Source: CAZHGD01 sp964531735 (GTDB lineage Bacteria > Armatimonadota > UBA10988). Taken from it: 54,809 nt of DNA. Every line of letters starts with the position of its first letter. The stretch's first letter is position 1. The translations under genes and the position numbers were made by a program. The DNA is taken from positions 1 through 54,809 of the forward strand of contig CAZHGD010000031.1 in NCBI GenBank assembly GCA_964531735.1, written 5' to 3'. The notes under the pieces were generated by a model, which was not told the origin of the DNA, searched no databases, and saw only the letters and a list, made by a program, of their open reading frames with translations. Shown here in pieces: positions 1 to 7,772 of the stretch.

Positions 1-610
1 TGATCTCGGCGATGCCGGCCCAGTCGGCCTGGCCCCGGTACGCCTGCACCGCGGTGCGCCCGTGGACCGCGACCGCGGCCACGCCGAGTTGCTCGCAGCC
101 TTTGGCGATGTCCAGGCCCGTGCGCAGATCCTGACTCCAGCCGAGGCGGATCTTCACCGTGACCGGCAGGCGCACCGCGGCCACCAGGGCCGCGACGATG
201 CGGAAGACCTGCTGCGGGTCCTTCAGCAGGCAGGCGCCGGCACCGCTGCGAATGACTTTGGGCACGCTGCAGCCCAGGTTGTAGTCGAGGATGTCGGCGC
301 CGCGCTCCTCGACCTGGCGGGCCGCGATGGCCATCTTCTCCGGATCGGCGCCGAAGATCTGAGAAGACACCGGCCGCTCGGCTTCGTCGAACAGCAGGTA
401 GTCCATCGTGCGCGAGTTGCCGTGGAACAGGCCATAGCCGCTGATGAACTCGTTGCACACCAGGCCGGCGCCCTGTTCGCGGCAGAGCAGGCGAAAGGGC
501 AGGTTGGTGATGCCCGACATGGGCGCCAGCACCAACGGCGGGTCGATGGTCACGGAGCCGATCTGCAACGGCGGTGGCGTGGTGTTCGGCGGTGGGCAGG
601 CTGGCAACAT
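1..610 (-). CDS. dus: tRNA-dihydrouridine synthase (DusB-like), 3' part cut by window edge
   Basis: Translating the minus strand from the ATG at 610 gives an open frame to the window edge (203 codons). It reads as a Dus enzyme: an FMN-binding TIM barrel starting LVLAPMSGITNLPFR (about residues 26-40), SQIFGADPEKMA (83-94), the NLGCSVPK loop with the catalytic-type cysteine at C114, RSGAGACLLKDP (121-132), VTVKIRLGW and VAVHGRTAVQAYRG. These enzymes reduce uridine to dihydrouridine in tRNA using FMN and NAD(P)H in the cytoplasm. The start lies 3 bases after the stop of the secreted small protein at 614-1081, so the gene is the last visible member of a coaX operon. Odd point: the family usually has GCP after the catalytic loop and this protein has GCS. 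The DusB assignment within the family is tentative; the family call is firm. Confidence 0.9.
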   Translation of the reverse strand, partial: MLPACPPPNTTPPPLQIGSVTIDPPLVLAPMSGITNLPFRLLCREQGAGLVCNEFISGYGLFHGNSRTMDYLLFDEAERPVSSQIFGADPEKMAIAARQVEERGADILDYNLGCSVPKVIRSGAGACLLKDPQQVFRIVAALVAAVRLPVTVKIRLGWSQDLRTGLDIAKGCEQLGVAAVAVHGRTAVQAYRGQADWAGIAEI

Positions 611-613
611 GGG

Positions 614-1081
614 CTATCCCGGCACCGTGCTGACGACGACGCGCCAGCCGTCCACCCAGGTGATGACGCTCATCAGATGGCCGCCGGTCACCTGCTGGCC
701 AGCCTTGCAGGCCAGGTCGTAGACCAGCAGGCAGGTGTGGTCACCGAGCCACTCCAGTCGGAGCCGCTCGATCTGGACCTCGACCTGGTCGGCCGGGAGC
801 GGCGCGTGTCCGAGGCTCCGGCGGAACTCGGGCCAGTTCTGCTCGGTGACGATGAAGCGGACCATCCCGGCGCGCTCGCCCTGGCCCGGCTCCAGCAGCG
901 TCAGCGGCAGATCGATCTGGCGGCGGAAGGCTTCGGCGTCGCATCGAGTCGAGGCCAGCCAGAACGCCTGGAGCGTCTGGCGCACGGCGGCGTCGCGGCG
1001 GCCGCGCTCATCGTCCTGCGCGGGCAGGGCGCCCAGCGTAAGCAGGGCCAGCAGCGTCAGCCAGCAATGCGTCCGGGTCAT
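614..1081 (-). CDS. Small secreted NTF2-like (SnoaL/DUF4440-type) protein
   Basis: This is a 155-residue protein starting at the ATG at 1081, whose first bases overlap the coaX stop by four bases (ATGA), so translation is probably coupled. Residues 1-20 (MTRTHCWLTLLALLTLGALP) are a clear signal peptide ending near ALPAQ. The mature part has one helix-rich stretch (AVRQTLQAFWLASTRCDAEA) followed by beta strands ending GWRVVVSTVPG, the layout of cone-shaped NTF2-like domains. I see no catalytic signature. The function is unknown; its place between coaX and dus does not suggest one, since neither neighbour is exported. A longer upstream frame exists but lies inside coaX and has no signal peptide, so this start is preferred. 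Confidence 0.75.
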   Translation of the reverse strand: MTRTHCWLTLLALLTLGALPAQDDERGRRDAAVRQTLQAFWLASTRCDAEAFRRQIDLPLTLLEPGQGERAGMVRFIVTEQNWPEFRRSLGHAPLPADQVEVQIERLRLEWLGDHTCLLVYDLACKAGQQVTGGHLMSVITWVDGWRVVVSTVPG

Positions 1082-1839
1082 CGGGTCACCTCGCTCGCAG
1101 CGGCCCAGGCCAGGCGGAGACCCGTGGTGGTCAGGTCCGGTTCGAGCCGGTCGAACAGCCGCGGGTCGGCGTCGCGGAGCACCGCCGCCAGACTGCCGGT
1201 GCCGACCAGGGGCGCGTCGGGGCAACCGCACTCGGCGCGCATCCGCGCGGCCAGCCCAGCGACCGCCCCCGCATGGGCCAGAACGAGCCCGCTCTGCAGG
1301 CACGAGACGGTGCTGTTACCGATGGCCCGCGGCGGCGCTACGAGTGGCACCTCGGGCAGCAGCGCCGTCTGGTGGTGCAGCGCCGCCCGCTGCAAGCCGA
1401 GACCACACAGGATGGCGCCACCGGCGAAGGCGCCGTCGGGCGCCACCACATCCAGCGTAGTGGCCGTGCCGCAGTCGGCCACCAACACCGGCGCGCCACA
1501 CAGCTCGCGCGCGGCCAGCGCGGCGAGCAGACGGTCGGCGCCGAGCGACGTCGGCGGCTCGTACCGCACCGTCATCGGCGCGGCGAAGTCGCGGGCCAAG
1601 ACCGCCACCGGCCAACCGTGAGCCACCAGCGAACGCTCGGCGGCCGCGACCGCCGGGGGCACCACGCCGGCCACCACGACCTGCGTCACCGGGCCGCCCA
1701 GTTGGCCGCACCAGCGGGCGATCCGCTCACCGGTGTGGGCCGCGTCGGCCGTTGGGAAGGTCAGGCTGGCCGCGACGACCTCGCCGGCGAACAGCGTGGC
1801 ATGGGCGTTCGTATTGCCGAGATCCAGGGCCAGGAGCAT
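1078..1839 (-). CDS. coaX: Type III pantothenate kinase
   Basis: The 253-residue protein phosphorylates pantothenate, the first step of coenzyme A synthesis. It has the ASKHA-fold hallmarks of type III enzymes: the phosphate-1 motif DLGNTN (residues 6-11), SLGADRLLAALAA with the catalytic-type aspartate D102, DCGTATTLDVV (122-132) and the GGAILCGLGLQ segment that follows. The length matches the family (about 255). The start is the ATG at 1839, which places DLGNTN close to the N-terminus as in other members; longer frames upstream run into the divergent HAD gene. No Shine-Dalgarno sequence lies at a normal distance, but a TATCAT hexamer ends six bases before the ATG, suggesting a leaderless message. 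It heads an operon with the secreted protein at 614 and dus. Confidence 0.93.
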   Translation of the reverse strand: MLLALDLGNTNAHATLFAGEVVAASLTFPTADAAHTGERIARWCGQLGGPVTQVVVAGVVPPAVAAAERSLVAHGWPVAVLARDFAAPMTVRYEPPTSLGADRLLAALAARELCGAPVLVADCGTATTLDVVAPDGAFAGGAILCGLGLQRAALHHQTALLPEVPLVAPPRAIGNSTVSCLQSGLVLAHAGAVAGLAARMRAECGCPDAPLVGTGSLAAVLRDADPRLFDRLEPDLTTTGLRLAWAAASEVTR

Positions 1840-1845
1840 GGTGAT

Positions 1846-1851
1846 ATGATA
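1846..1851 (-). promoter_or_regulatory. Putative -10 box of coaX (leaderless)
   Basis: On the minus strand TATCAT ends six bases before the coaX ATG at 1839, so a transcript initiated from it would start at or next to the start codon. The -35 region 17 bases upstream (TTTCGG) is a poor match, which keeps confidence low. Confidence 0.28.
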
Positions 1852-1899
1852 ACCTCTCGCGCCGGTAGCCGAAAGCGCTGCCGCCCTAAGGATGGTCTC

Positions 1900-2559
1900 G
1901 TGCCTGCCAAAGCCGCTATCTTCGATCTCGACGGAACCCTCATCGACAGTGCCGCGCTCCACGCGGAGAGCTGGCACCTGCTGGCCGCGGAGCAGTCGCT
2001 GGAACTCGACCCGGACTGGTTCCAGCGGACGTTCGGACGTGCCAATCGCGACATCATCCCCGAGATGACCGGCCGCGCCATGCCGGCCGACGAGATCGCC
2101 GCCTGGAGCGACCGCAAAGAGGAACTCTATCGTGGTCTCGCGGCCCAGTCGCTGGTGCTGTTCGACGGGGCGCGGCAGTTGCTGGACGATCTGGCCGCGG
2201 CCGGCTGGCGCCTCGGCATCGGCTCCTCGACGCCGCGAGCCAACCTGGACTTCTCGCTGCCGCTGCTGGGCATTGACGACCGGATCGAGGCCACGGTCGG
2301 CATGGAGGAGGTCAGCCGGCACAAGCCCGAGCCGGACACCTTCCTCGAAGTGGCCCGGCGTCTGGGCGTGGCGCCCGAGCGGTGTCTGGTCTTCGAGGAC
2401 GCACCAGCCGGCATTCAGGCGGCACGGCGAGGTGGCATGAAGGGCGTGGCGGTCACCACGCACCACCCGGCCAGTTCGTTCGACGGCCTGGCGGTGGCCA
2501 TCCGCGACGGCATCTGGAGCATCACGGCCGAAGAGTGCGGGGAGTGGCTCTCCGGCTAA
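1900..2559 (+). CDS. HAD-family phosphatase / beta-phosphoglucomutase-like
   Basis: The 219-residue protein has all HAD motifs: motif I FDLDGTLIDS with nucleophile D9 and acid/base D11, motif II GSSTPRAN, motif III lysine in SRHKPEPDTF, and motif IV CLVFEDAPAGIQAA. The helical cap between motif I and II (residues about 17-80) marks the beta-phosphoglucomutase/phosphatase subfamily; the substrate is probably a sugar phosphate but cannot be read from the sequence. I chose the GTG at 1900 because AAGGA (1888-1892) lies seven bases before it and motif I then sits at the N-terminus; an in-frame ATG at 1846 would add 18 residues unlike the family. It is divergent from coaX and followed 14 bases later by the secreted glycoside hydrolase, so a role in the same sugar pathway is plausible. 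Confidence 0.9.
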   Translation: MPAKAAIFDLDGTLIDSAALHAESWHLLAAEQSLELDPDWFQRTFGRANRDIIPEMTGRAMPADEIAAWSDRKEELYRGLAAQSLVLFDGARQLLDDLAAAGWRLGIGSSTPRANLDFSLPLLGIDDRIEATVGMEEVSRHKPEPDTFLEVARRLGVAPERCLVFEDAPAGIQAARRGGMKGVAVTTHHPASSFDGLAVAIRDGIWSITAEECGEWLSG

Positions 2560-2573
2560 CCTGGGAGAGTGCG

Positions 2574-5078
2574 ATGCGAGCGTTGCTGTTGGTGCTCTTG
2601 TTCGCGGGGCTGGCGTCGGCGCAGGAGATGATCGCCGGCGGCGACTTCGAGGGTGACTGGACCGGCCTGGCGCGGCCCTGGGCGGCCAACTGCTACGGCG
2701 ACAACCAGTACCGCTTCGAGCGCGTGCCGGGGCACCAGAGCCAGGCGGCGCAGCGGCTGACCTGCGGGCGGCACGACAGCGGCGCGGTCCAGGTGCTGGT
2801 GCCGGGCCTCAAGATTGTCAAAGGCCAGACCTACACGATCACGCTCTGGCTGCGTGGCCAGATCCCAGGACGCCTGTTCGTCGGCTTTCGCCAGTTGCCC
2901 GCGCCGTACGCGCGCTACCTGGTGCGGTACGTGCGGGTGGACCCGACGTGGCGCCAGTATGCCATCGTCGGCACCGTGCCGGTGGACGATGCGGCTTGCG
3001 GCCTGTTCCTCTCGTTCCAGGGCGAGGGCTGGATCGAGGTGGATGACGTCTCCGCGCGGCCCGGCAACTTCCCGTTGCTCACGCCGGCCATCGACGCGCG
3101 GCCGCAGGCTGGCAACCGCGTGTACAACGCCGGGTTCGAGTTGGGCGCCGCCGGCTGGGCGCCACTGAACGGCGGGCTCCAGCCGCGCGTCGCCGCGTCA
3201 CCGCAAGGCCGGCAGCACCTGCGTGTCGGGGGCACCGTGCTGGAGGGGCGGCCGCTCGTCACGGTGCAGGGCCAGGTCTACTCCATATCGGCTTATCTGC
3301 GTCGGCCCGGCGGCCCGGCCGAGGCGGTGCTCGAACTGGTCGAGTACATGGACGCCGGCGGCGACCAGCCGACCGCGCGGACGCGGCTGGCTTGGCGCGG
3401 GGCCATTGGCCCGCAGTGGACCCGCGTGCAGGCCACCAGCGTGTGGAACCCGGACTTCACGGTCGGCGCCATTCCGCGCGTCGTCTGCGGCGCCGGCGGC
3501 TTCGAGTGCGACGGCGTGCAGGTGGAAGAGGGCGAGTTGCGGCCCTTCGCGCCCGCTGACGGCGTGACCGTGGCGCTCGACACGCCCCTGGCCAAGCGCT
3601 ACCCGCAGCCGGGTGAGACGGTTCCGCTGCGGCTCGCAGTGGTCGGTGACGAGGCTCGGCGCGAGGCAGAGGTGCAGGTGCGCACCGTCGACCTGTGGGG
3701 CCGCGAGGTGGCCGCTGAGGTCAGACGGGTGCCGCTGGCGCAGGGCGCCGGGGAACTCGAGGTTCCTTGGCGCGCGCCCACCACGGGTCTGTTCCGTGTG
3801 GAGGCGCGGTGCGGCACATCGGCCGTCAGTGATGTCGTCCTCTGCGCGCTGCCGCCGGCGCCGCTGGCCCGACCGCTGCCCGACACGTTCTTCGGCATGC
3901 ACGGGTCCGGCGACGTGGCACCCAACGCTCTGGATCTGGCCCAGACGACGTCGGTCCGCGCGGGTTGCTCGTGGCGCCGGTGGCACGACTTCACCAACCG
4001 CGTCCAGTGGTACGAGGTCGAGCCCCGGCCCGGCGAGCGGCGCTGGTTCGACGCCGAGATCGACCAGGCGCTCGGCCGCGGGTTCCGGTTGCTGGGCACG
4101 CTGGCGCGGACACCCGCTTGGGCCGCGAAGACGGATCGCAAGTCGCCGCAGCATGGCGGTGTGCCGCGCAGCATGGACGAACTGGCGGCGTATGTCCGTG
4201 ACACGGTGCGGCACTACCGCGGCCGCATCGCCGTCTGGGAGATCTGGAACGAGCCCTATGGGCAGGGCTTCTTCGACGGCTCGCCGGAGGAGTATGCCGA
4301 GGTGCTGAAGGTGGCCTCGCGCGCCTGCAAGGAGGCCGATCCCAACTGCACCGTGATCGGGGTCTGCGCGTACCTCGGCTTGCCGGACTGGGTGGAGCGC
4401 GTGCTCAAGGTGTCGGGCACCGCGTGCTTCGATGCGTTCAGCTACCACCGCTATGTCGCCCCCGACGAGGTTCGCGAGAAGCGCGGGCAGCCGCCGTTGG
4501 TGGTGCGCGAGGTGACCTGGGTACGCGAGTTGATGCGCCGGTATGGGGGCGAGCGGCCCATCTGGCAGACCGAGGGTGGGGTGGCCTGCCCGAGTCTGCA
4601 CGCCTGGCTGCCGCCCGACGGCTATCCCGTGCCGTCGGCACTGGCCGCGGCGACGGTGTGCCAGGCAGCAGTGCTGATGCGGTCGGCCGGCGTGCAGCGA
4701 TGGTGCTACTACTACACCGGCTATCCGAGTGGTGGGCGTGGCGACTTCTACACGCTGGGCAACGCGCCCTACATCCTGATGGACTACGACGGCTCACCGA
4801 AAGCGACCTACGCGGCGCTGGCGGCGGCCGGCCGGTTCATCGGCCAGGGCCGCTTCGAGCGACGGGTGGCCGACGGGTCTCGCCGCGAGTACTGGTTCAG
4901 CCGCGACGGGCGCGACACGGTGGCCGTCGTCTGGCGCGAGGGCCATGGTGAGCCGACCAGTGTGAACGTGCCGGCGGGCTACACGGCCTACGATGTGGTC
5001 GGCGCGCCGCTGGCCCCGGCGACGGTTCGGCTGGATGACTCGCCGGTGTACCTGGTTCGCCGCGAGGCGCGGCTGTAG
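2574..5078 (+). CDS. Secreted multidomain clan-A-like glycoside hydrolase
   Basis: The 834-residue protein begins with a signal peptide (MRALLLVLLFAGLASAQ). Two beta-sandwich regions resembling CBM4/9-type carbohydrate-binding modules follow (about 18-165 and 175-330: GGDFEGDW..., YNAGFELGAAGW...), then an Ig-like linker (about 335-435), then a TIM barrel beginning near FFGMHGSGD. The barrel has the clan GH-A signature: WEIWNEP with probable acid/base E560 and WQTEGG with probable nucleophile E667, as in GH5/GH39-type retaining hydrolases. A small beta domain closes the protein. It should act outside the cytoplasm on a plant or algal polysaccharide; the substrate is unknown. Start: ATG at 2574 with GGGAGA just upstream, 14 bases after the HAD stop. 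It lies upstream of a uronate-isomerase-like gene, which hints at a uronic-acid-containing substrate. Confidence 0.88.
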   Translation: MRALLLVLLFAGLASAQEMIAGGDFEGDWTGLARPWAANCYGDNQYRFERVPGHQSQAAQRLTCGRHDSGAVQVLVPGLKIVKGQTYTITLWLRGQIPGRLFVGFRQLPAPYARYLVRYVRVDPTWRQYAIVGTVPVDDAACGLFLSFQGEGWIEVDDVSARPGNFPLLTPAIDARPQAGNRVYNAGFELGAAGWAPLNGGLQPRVAASPQGRQHLRVGGTVLEGRPLVTVQGQVYSISAYLRRPGGPAEAVLELVEYMDAGGDQPTARTRLAWRGAIGPQWTRVQATSVWNPDFTVGAIPRVVCGAGGFECDGVQVEEGELRPFAPADGVTVALDTPLAKRYPQPGETVPLRLAVVGDEARREAEVQVRTVDLWGREVAAEVRRVPLAQGAGELEVPWRAPTTGLFRVEARCGTSAVSDVVLCALPPAPLARPLPDTFFGMHGSGDVAPNALDLAQTTSVRAGCSWRRWHDFTNRVQWYEVEPRPGERRWFDAEIDQALGRGFRLLGTLARTPAWAAKTDRKSPQHGGVPRSMDELAAYVRDTVRHYRGRIAVWEIWNEPYGQGFFDGSPEEYAEVLKVASRACKEADPNCTVIGVCAYLGLPDWVERVLKVSGTACFDAFSYHRYVAPDEVREKRGQPPLVVREVTWVRELMRRYGGERPIWQTEGGVACPSLHAWLPPDGYPVPSALAAATVCQAAVLMRSAGVQRWCYYYTGYPSGGRGDFYTLGNAPYILMDYDGSPKATYAALAAAGRFIGQGRFERRVADGSRREYWFSRDGRDTVAVVWREGHGEPTSVNVPAGYTAYDVVGAPLAPATVRLDDSPVYLVRREARL

Positions 5079-5142
5079 GTGCGGGAAGGAACCGGTCGGG
5101 CCTCCGGGAACCGGCTGTGCAGTGACACGGAAAGGAAGACCA

Positions 5143-6420
5143 GTGGTTACGGACCAACCCATCGCCACCGATAGCTTGCTGCGCGCCACGGTGGCTGAGA
5201 TCATCGCGGAGGCGCCGGTCTACGACCTCCACACGCACCTCTTCGCGCCGTGCTTCGGCGAGCTGTTGCTCTATGGCATCGACGAGTTGCTCACCTACCA
5301 CTACCTGGTGGCCGAGGTGCATCGCGCCGACCGCAGTCTGCGGCCGGCGGCGTTCTATGCGATGCCGAAGGCGCAGCAGGCCGACCTGATCTGGCAGCGC
5401 CTGTTCGTCGAGCAGTCGCCGGTGTCGGAGGCCACGCGCGGCGTGGTGACGGTGCTCAAGGCGCTCGGCGTGGATCCCAAGCAGGACCACCTGGCCGCCG
5501 CGCGCGAGGCCGTGCGCGCGTATACGCCCGAAGCCTACGTGGACCTGATCTTCCGCGAGGCGAAGGTGGCGGGCGTGGTCATGACCAACGACCCGTTCGA
5601 CGAGCTGGAGCGGCCGGTGTGGCAGGGCGAGGCGGCCGTCGACCCGCGCTTCCAGGCGGCCCTGCGCATCGACACGCTGCTGCTCAAATGGTCCGAGAGC
5701 CGGCCGAAGCTGCAGAACTGGGGCTACGAGGTGGCCGAGGGTCTCGATCCGGCGACGCTGGGCGAGGTGCGCCGGTTCCTCAGCGACTGGATCGACCGCA
5801 TCGATCCGGTCTACCTGGCCGCGTCGCTGCCGGCCGACTTCACCATGCCGGCTCAGACGGCGGCATCGCGTCTGGTGGAGCACGCCGTGCTGCCGATCTC
5901 ACGCGAGCGCCAGGTGCCGTTCGCCTTCATGCCCGGCGTCAAGCGCTCGATCAACCTGGCGCTGGGACAGGCCGGCGACGGTGTGGCGCGGTGTGACCTC
6001 GGCTGGGTGGAGTACCTCTGCCGCAGCTATCCGGACAACCGCTTCCTGATCACCGTGCTGGCGCGTGAGAACCAGCACGAGCTGTGTGTGATTGCGCGCA
6101 AGTTCGGCAACCTGCTGCCGTTCGGCTGCTGGTGGTTCCTGAACAACCCCAGCCTGATCGAAGAGATGACCCGGATGCGGTTCGAGCTGTTGGGCCTGTC
6201 GCACATTCCGCAGCACTCCGACTGCCGCATCCTTGACCAGTTGCTCTACAAGTGGGCGCATTTCAAGCCCATCCTGGCGCGGGTCATGGGCGACAAGCTG
6301 TGCGATGCGCTCGCCGCGGGCTGGCAGCCGACGCGCAAGGAGATCGAGCGCGATGTGCGGCGCTTGCTGGTGGGCAATTTCTGGGACTTCGTGGGCAAGC
6401 CCGCGCCGGGCACGGCGTAA
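5143..6420 (+). CDS. Uronate-isomerase-like amidohydrolase-superfamily protein
   Basis: The 425-residue cytoplasmic protein resembles glucuronate/galacturonate isomerase (UxaC) but I cannot assign the substrate. Visible features are the metal-binding HxH in YDLHTHLF (near residue 27), the PDNRFLITVL strand, the ARKFGNLLPFGCWWFLNNPS segment, ELLGLSHIPQHSD with the family's HSD aspartate, and the C-terminal LLVGNFWDF. It is shorter than typical UxaC (about 470). UxaC converts D-glucuronate to fructuronate or galacturonate to tagaturonate. The GTG at 5143 is taken as start because AAAGGA lies six bases before it and no ATG precedes the conserved N-terminus. Gaps of about 64 and 44 bases separate it from the hydrolase upstream and the DUF1080 gene downstream on the same strand. 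No other uronate pathway genes (kdgK, uxaB, uxuA) are in the window. Confidence 0.85.
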   Translation: MVTDQPIATDSLLRATVAEIIAEAPVYDLHTHLFAPCFGELLLYGIDELLTYHYLVAEVHRADRSLRPAAFYAMPKAQQADLIWQRLFVEQSPVSEATRGVVTVLKALGVDPKQDHLAAAREAVRAYTPEAYVDLIFREAKVAGVVMTNDPFDELERPVWQGEAAVDPRFQAALRIDTLLLKWSESRPKLQNWGYEVAEGLDPATLGEVRRFLSDWIDRIDPVYLAASLPADFTMPAQTAASRLVEHAVLPISRERQVPFAFMPGVKRSINLALGQAGDGVARCDLGWVEYLCRSYPDNRFLITVLARENQHELCVIARKFGNLLPFGCWWFLNNPSLIEEMTRMRFELLGLSHIPQHSDCRILDQLLYKWAHFKPILARVMGDKLCDALAAGWQPTRKEIERDVRRLLVGNFWDFVGKPAPGTA

Positions 6421-6464
6421 GGGTGACGTGTCGACCGCGCCACGGTGCGGTGAGGAGAGCTGGT

Positions 6465-7712
6465 ATGGGCAGAAGTTGGATCGCCTGGTGTCTCATCGGC
6501 TGGTCGTGTGGCCTGCTGGGATGCCGGGCCAATGCCGCCGATGAGGAAGGCTTCGCGCCAATCTTCGACGGCAAGACGCTGAACGGATGGATGGGTGCCA
6601 AGTACGAGGTCGAGGACGGCAAGTTGGTCTGCCCCGAAAAGGGCGGCGGCACCATCCTCACCGAGAAGCAGTACGCGCACTTCGTGTTGCGCTTTGCGGT
6701 CAAGTTCGGCCCCGGCGCCAACAACGGAGTCGGCATCCGCACACCGGCCCAGGGCGATCCGGCGTACGTCGGCATGGAGGTCCAGATCCTGGACGACTCC
6801 TCGCCGCAGTATGCCAAGCTGCGCCCGACCCAGTACCATGGCTCCATCTGCGACGTGTTCGCCGCCAAGCGCGGCGCCCTCAAGGCGCCGGGCGAGTGGA
6901 ACGACGAGGAGATCCTGGTCGATGGCCGCCACGTCAAGGTGACGCTCAATGGTCAGGTGATCGTCGACGCCAACCTGGACGACGTGAAGGATCCCGAAGT
7001 GCTCAAGAAGCACCCGGGCCTGCTGCGCCAGATGGGCCACATCGGCTTCATGGGGCACGGTGCCCGCGTCGAGTTCAAGGACATCCGCGTCAAGGAACTC
7101 GACGGTCCGCTGAACGTCGCCCCGCCTGGTTTCGAGGCGGCCTTCAACGGCAAGGACCTGACCGGCTGGAAGGCGCTGGTCGGTGATCCGCGGTCGCGGG
7201 CCAAGATGACGCCGGAGCAACTGGCCGCCGCGCAGACCAAGGCCGACGCCGAGCTGCCCAAGCACTGGACGGTGCAGGACGGTATCCTCACCTACGACGG
7301 CAAGAACAACAGCCTCTGCACGGCCAAGGACTACGGTGACTTCGAGATGTGGGTCGACTGGAAGATCCACAAGGGCGGCGACAGCGGCATCTACCTGCGG
7401 GGCAGCCCGCAAGTGCAGATCTGGCAGCACCCGGTCGGTTCAGGCGGCCTGTTCAACAACCAGAAGAACCCCAGCAAGCCGCTCCGGGTGGCTGACCGGC
7501 CCGTGGAGCAGTGGAACACCTTCTTCATCCGCATGGTCGGCGAGAAGGTCTGGGTCTGGCTGAACGGTTGGCTGGTGGTCGACAACACGACCATGGAGAA
7601 CTACTGGGAGCGCAGCAAACCCATCTACCCGACCGGGCAGATCGAGCTGCAGCACCACACCAGCCCGCTGTGGTTCCGGAACGTCTACCTCAAGGAGCTG
7701 CCGCGGCCCTAG
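6465..7712 (+). CDS. Double DUF1080 (3-keto-disaccharide hydrolase-type) lipoprotein
   Basis: The 415-residue protein has an export signal with a lipobox (LLGC, C20), so it is probably a periplasm-facing lipoprotein. Two consecutive DUF1080 concanavalin-like domains follow: FAPIFDGKTLNGW (about 28-200) and FEAAFNGKDLTGWKAL (about 220-415). The second holds the typical GGDSGIYLRGSPQVQIWQ and GEKVWVWLNGWLVVDN strands; the first has the corresponding GVGIRTPAQGDPAYVGMEVQILDD. DUF1080 proteins are abundant in planctomycetes and relatives; some cleave 3-keto-glycosides made by Gfo/Idh/MocA-type dehydrogenases. Start: ATG at 6465 preceded by GAGGAG. It is the last gene of the plus-strand cluster beginning at 1900 or 2574. 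Whether both domains are catalytic cannot be said. Confidence 0.9.
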   Translation: MGRSWIAWCLIGWSCGLLGCRANAADEEGFAPIFDGKTLNGWMGAKYEVEDGKLVCPEKGGGTILTEKQYAHFVLRFAVKFGPGANNGVGIRTPAQGDPAYVGMEVQILDDSSPQYAKLRPTQYHGSICDVFAAKRGALKAPGEWNDEEILVDGRHVKVTLNGQVIVDANLDDVKDPEVLKKHPGLLRQMGHIGFMGHGARVEFKDIRVKELDGPLNVAPPGFEAAFNGKDLTGWKALVGDPRSRAKMTPEQLAAAQTKADAELPKHWTVQDGILTYDGKNNSLCTAKDYGDFEMWVDWKIHKGGDSGIYLRGSPQVQIWQHPVGSGGLFNNQKNPSKPLRVADRPVEQWNTFFIRMVGEKVWVWLNGWLVVDNTTMENYWERSKPIYPTGQIELQHHTSPLWFRNVYLKELPRP

Positions 7713-7736
7713 GCTGCGCGCTCGGTGACCAGACAG

Positions 7737-7764
7737 GGCGGGCAGGCGGTGTCGCCTGCCCGCC
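7737..7764. terminator. Hairpin between convergent genes
   Basis: A perfect 12-bp stem (7737-7748 with 7753-7764) closes a 4-base loop between the DUF1080 stop (7712) and the DUF6259 stop (7773). Its symmetry suits a bidirectional terminator; the following bases are only slightly T-rich. Confidence 0.7.
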
Positions 7765-7772
7765 TTGCTGAT

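Noticed and set aside
3198..4601. Minus-strand open frame inside the secreted hydrolase
   Set aside because: The plus strand has the catalytic WNEP and QTEGG motifs; the antisense frame shows no recognisable domain.
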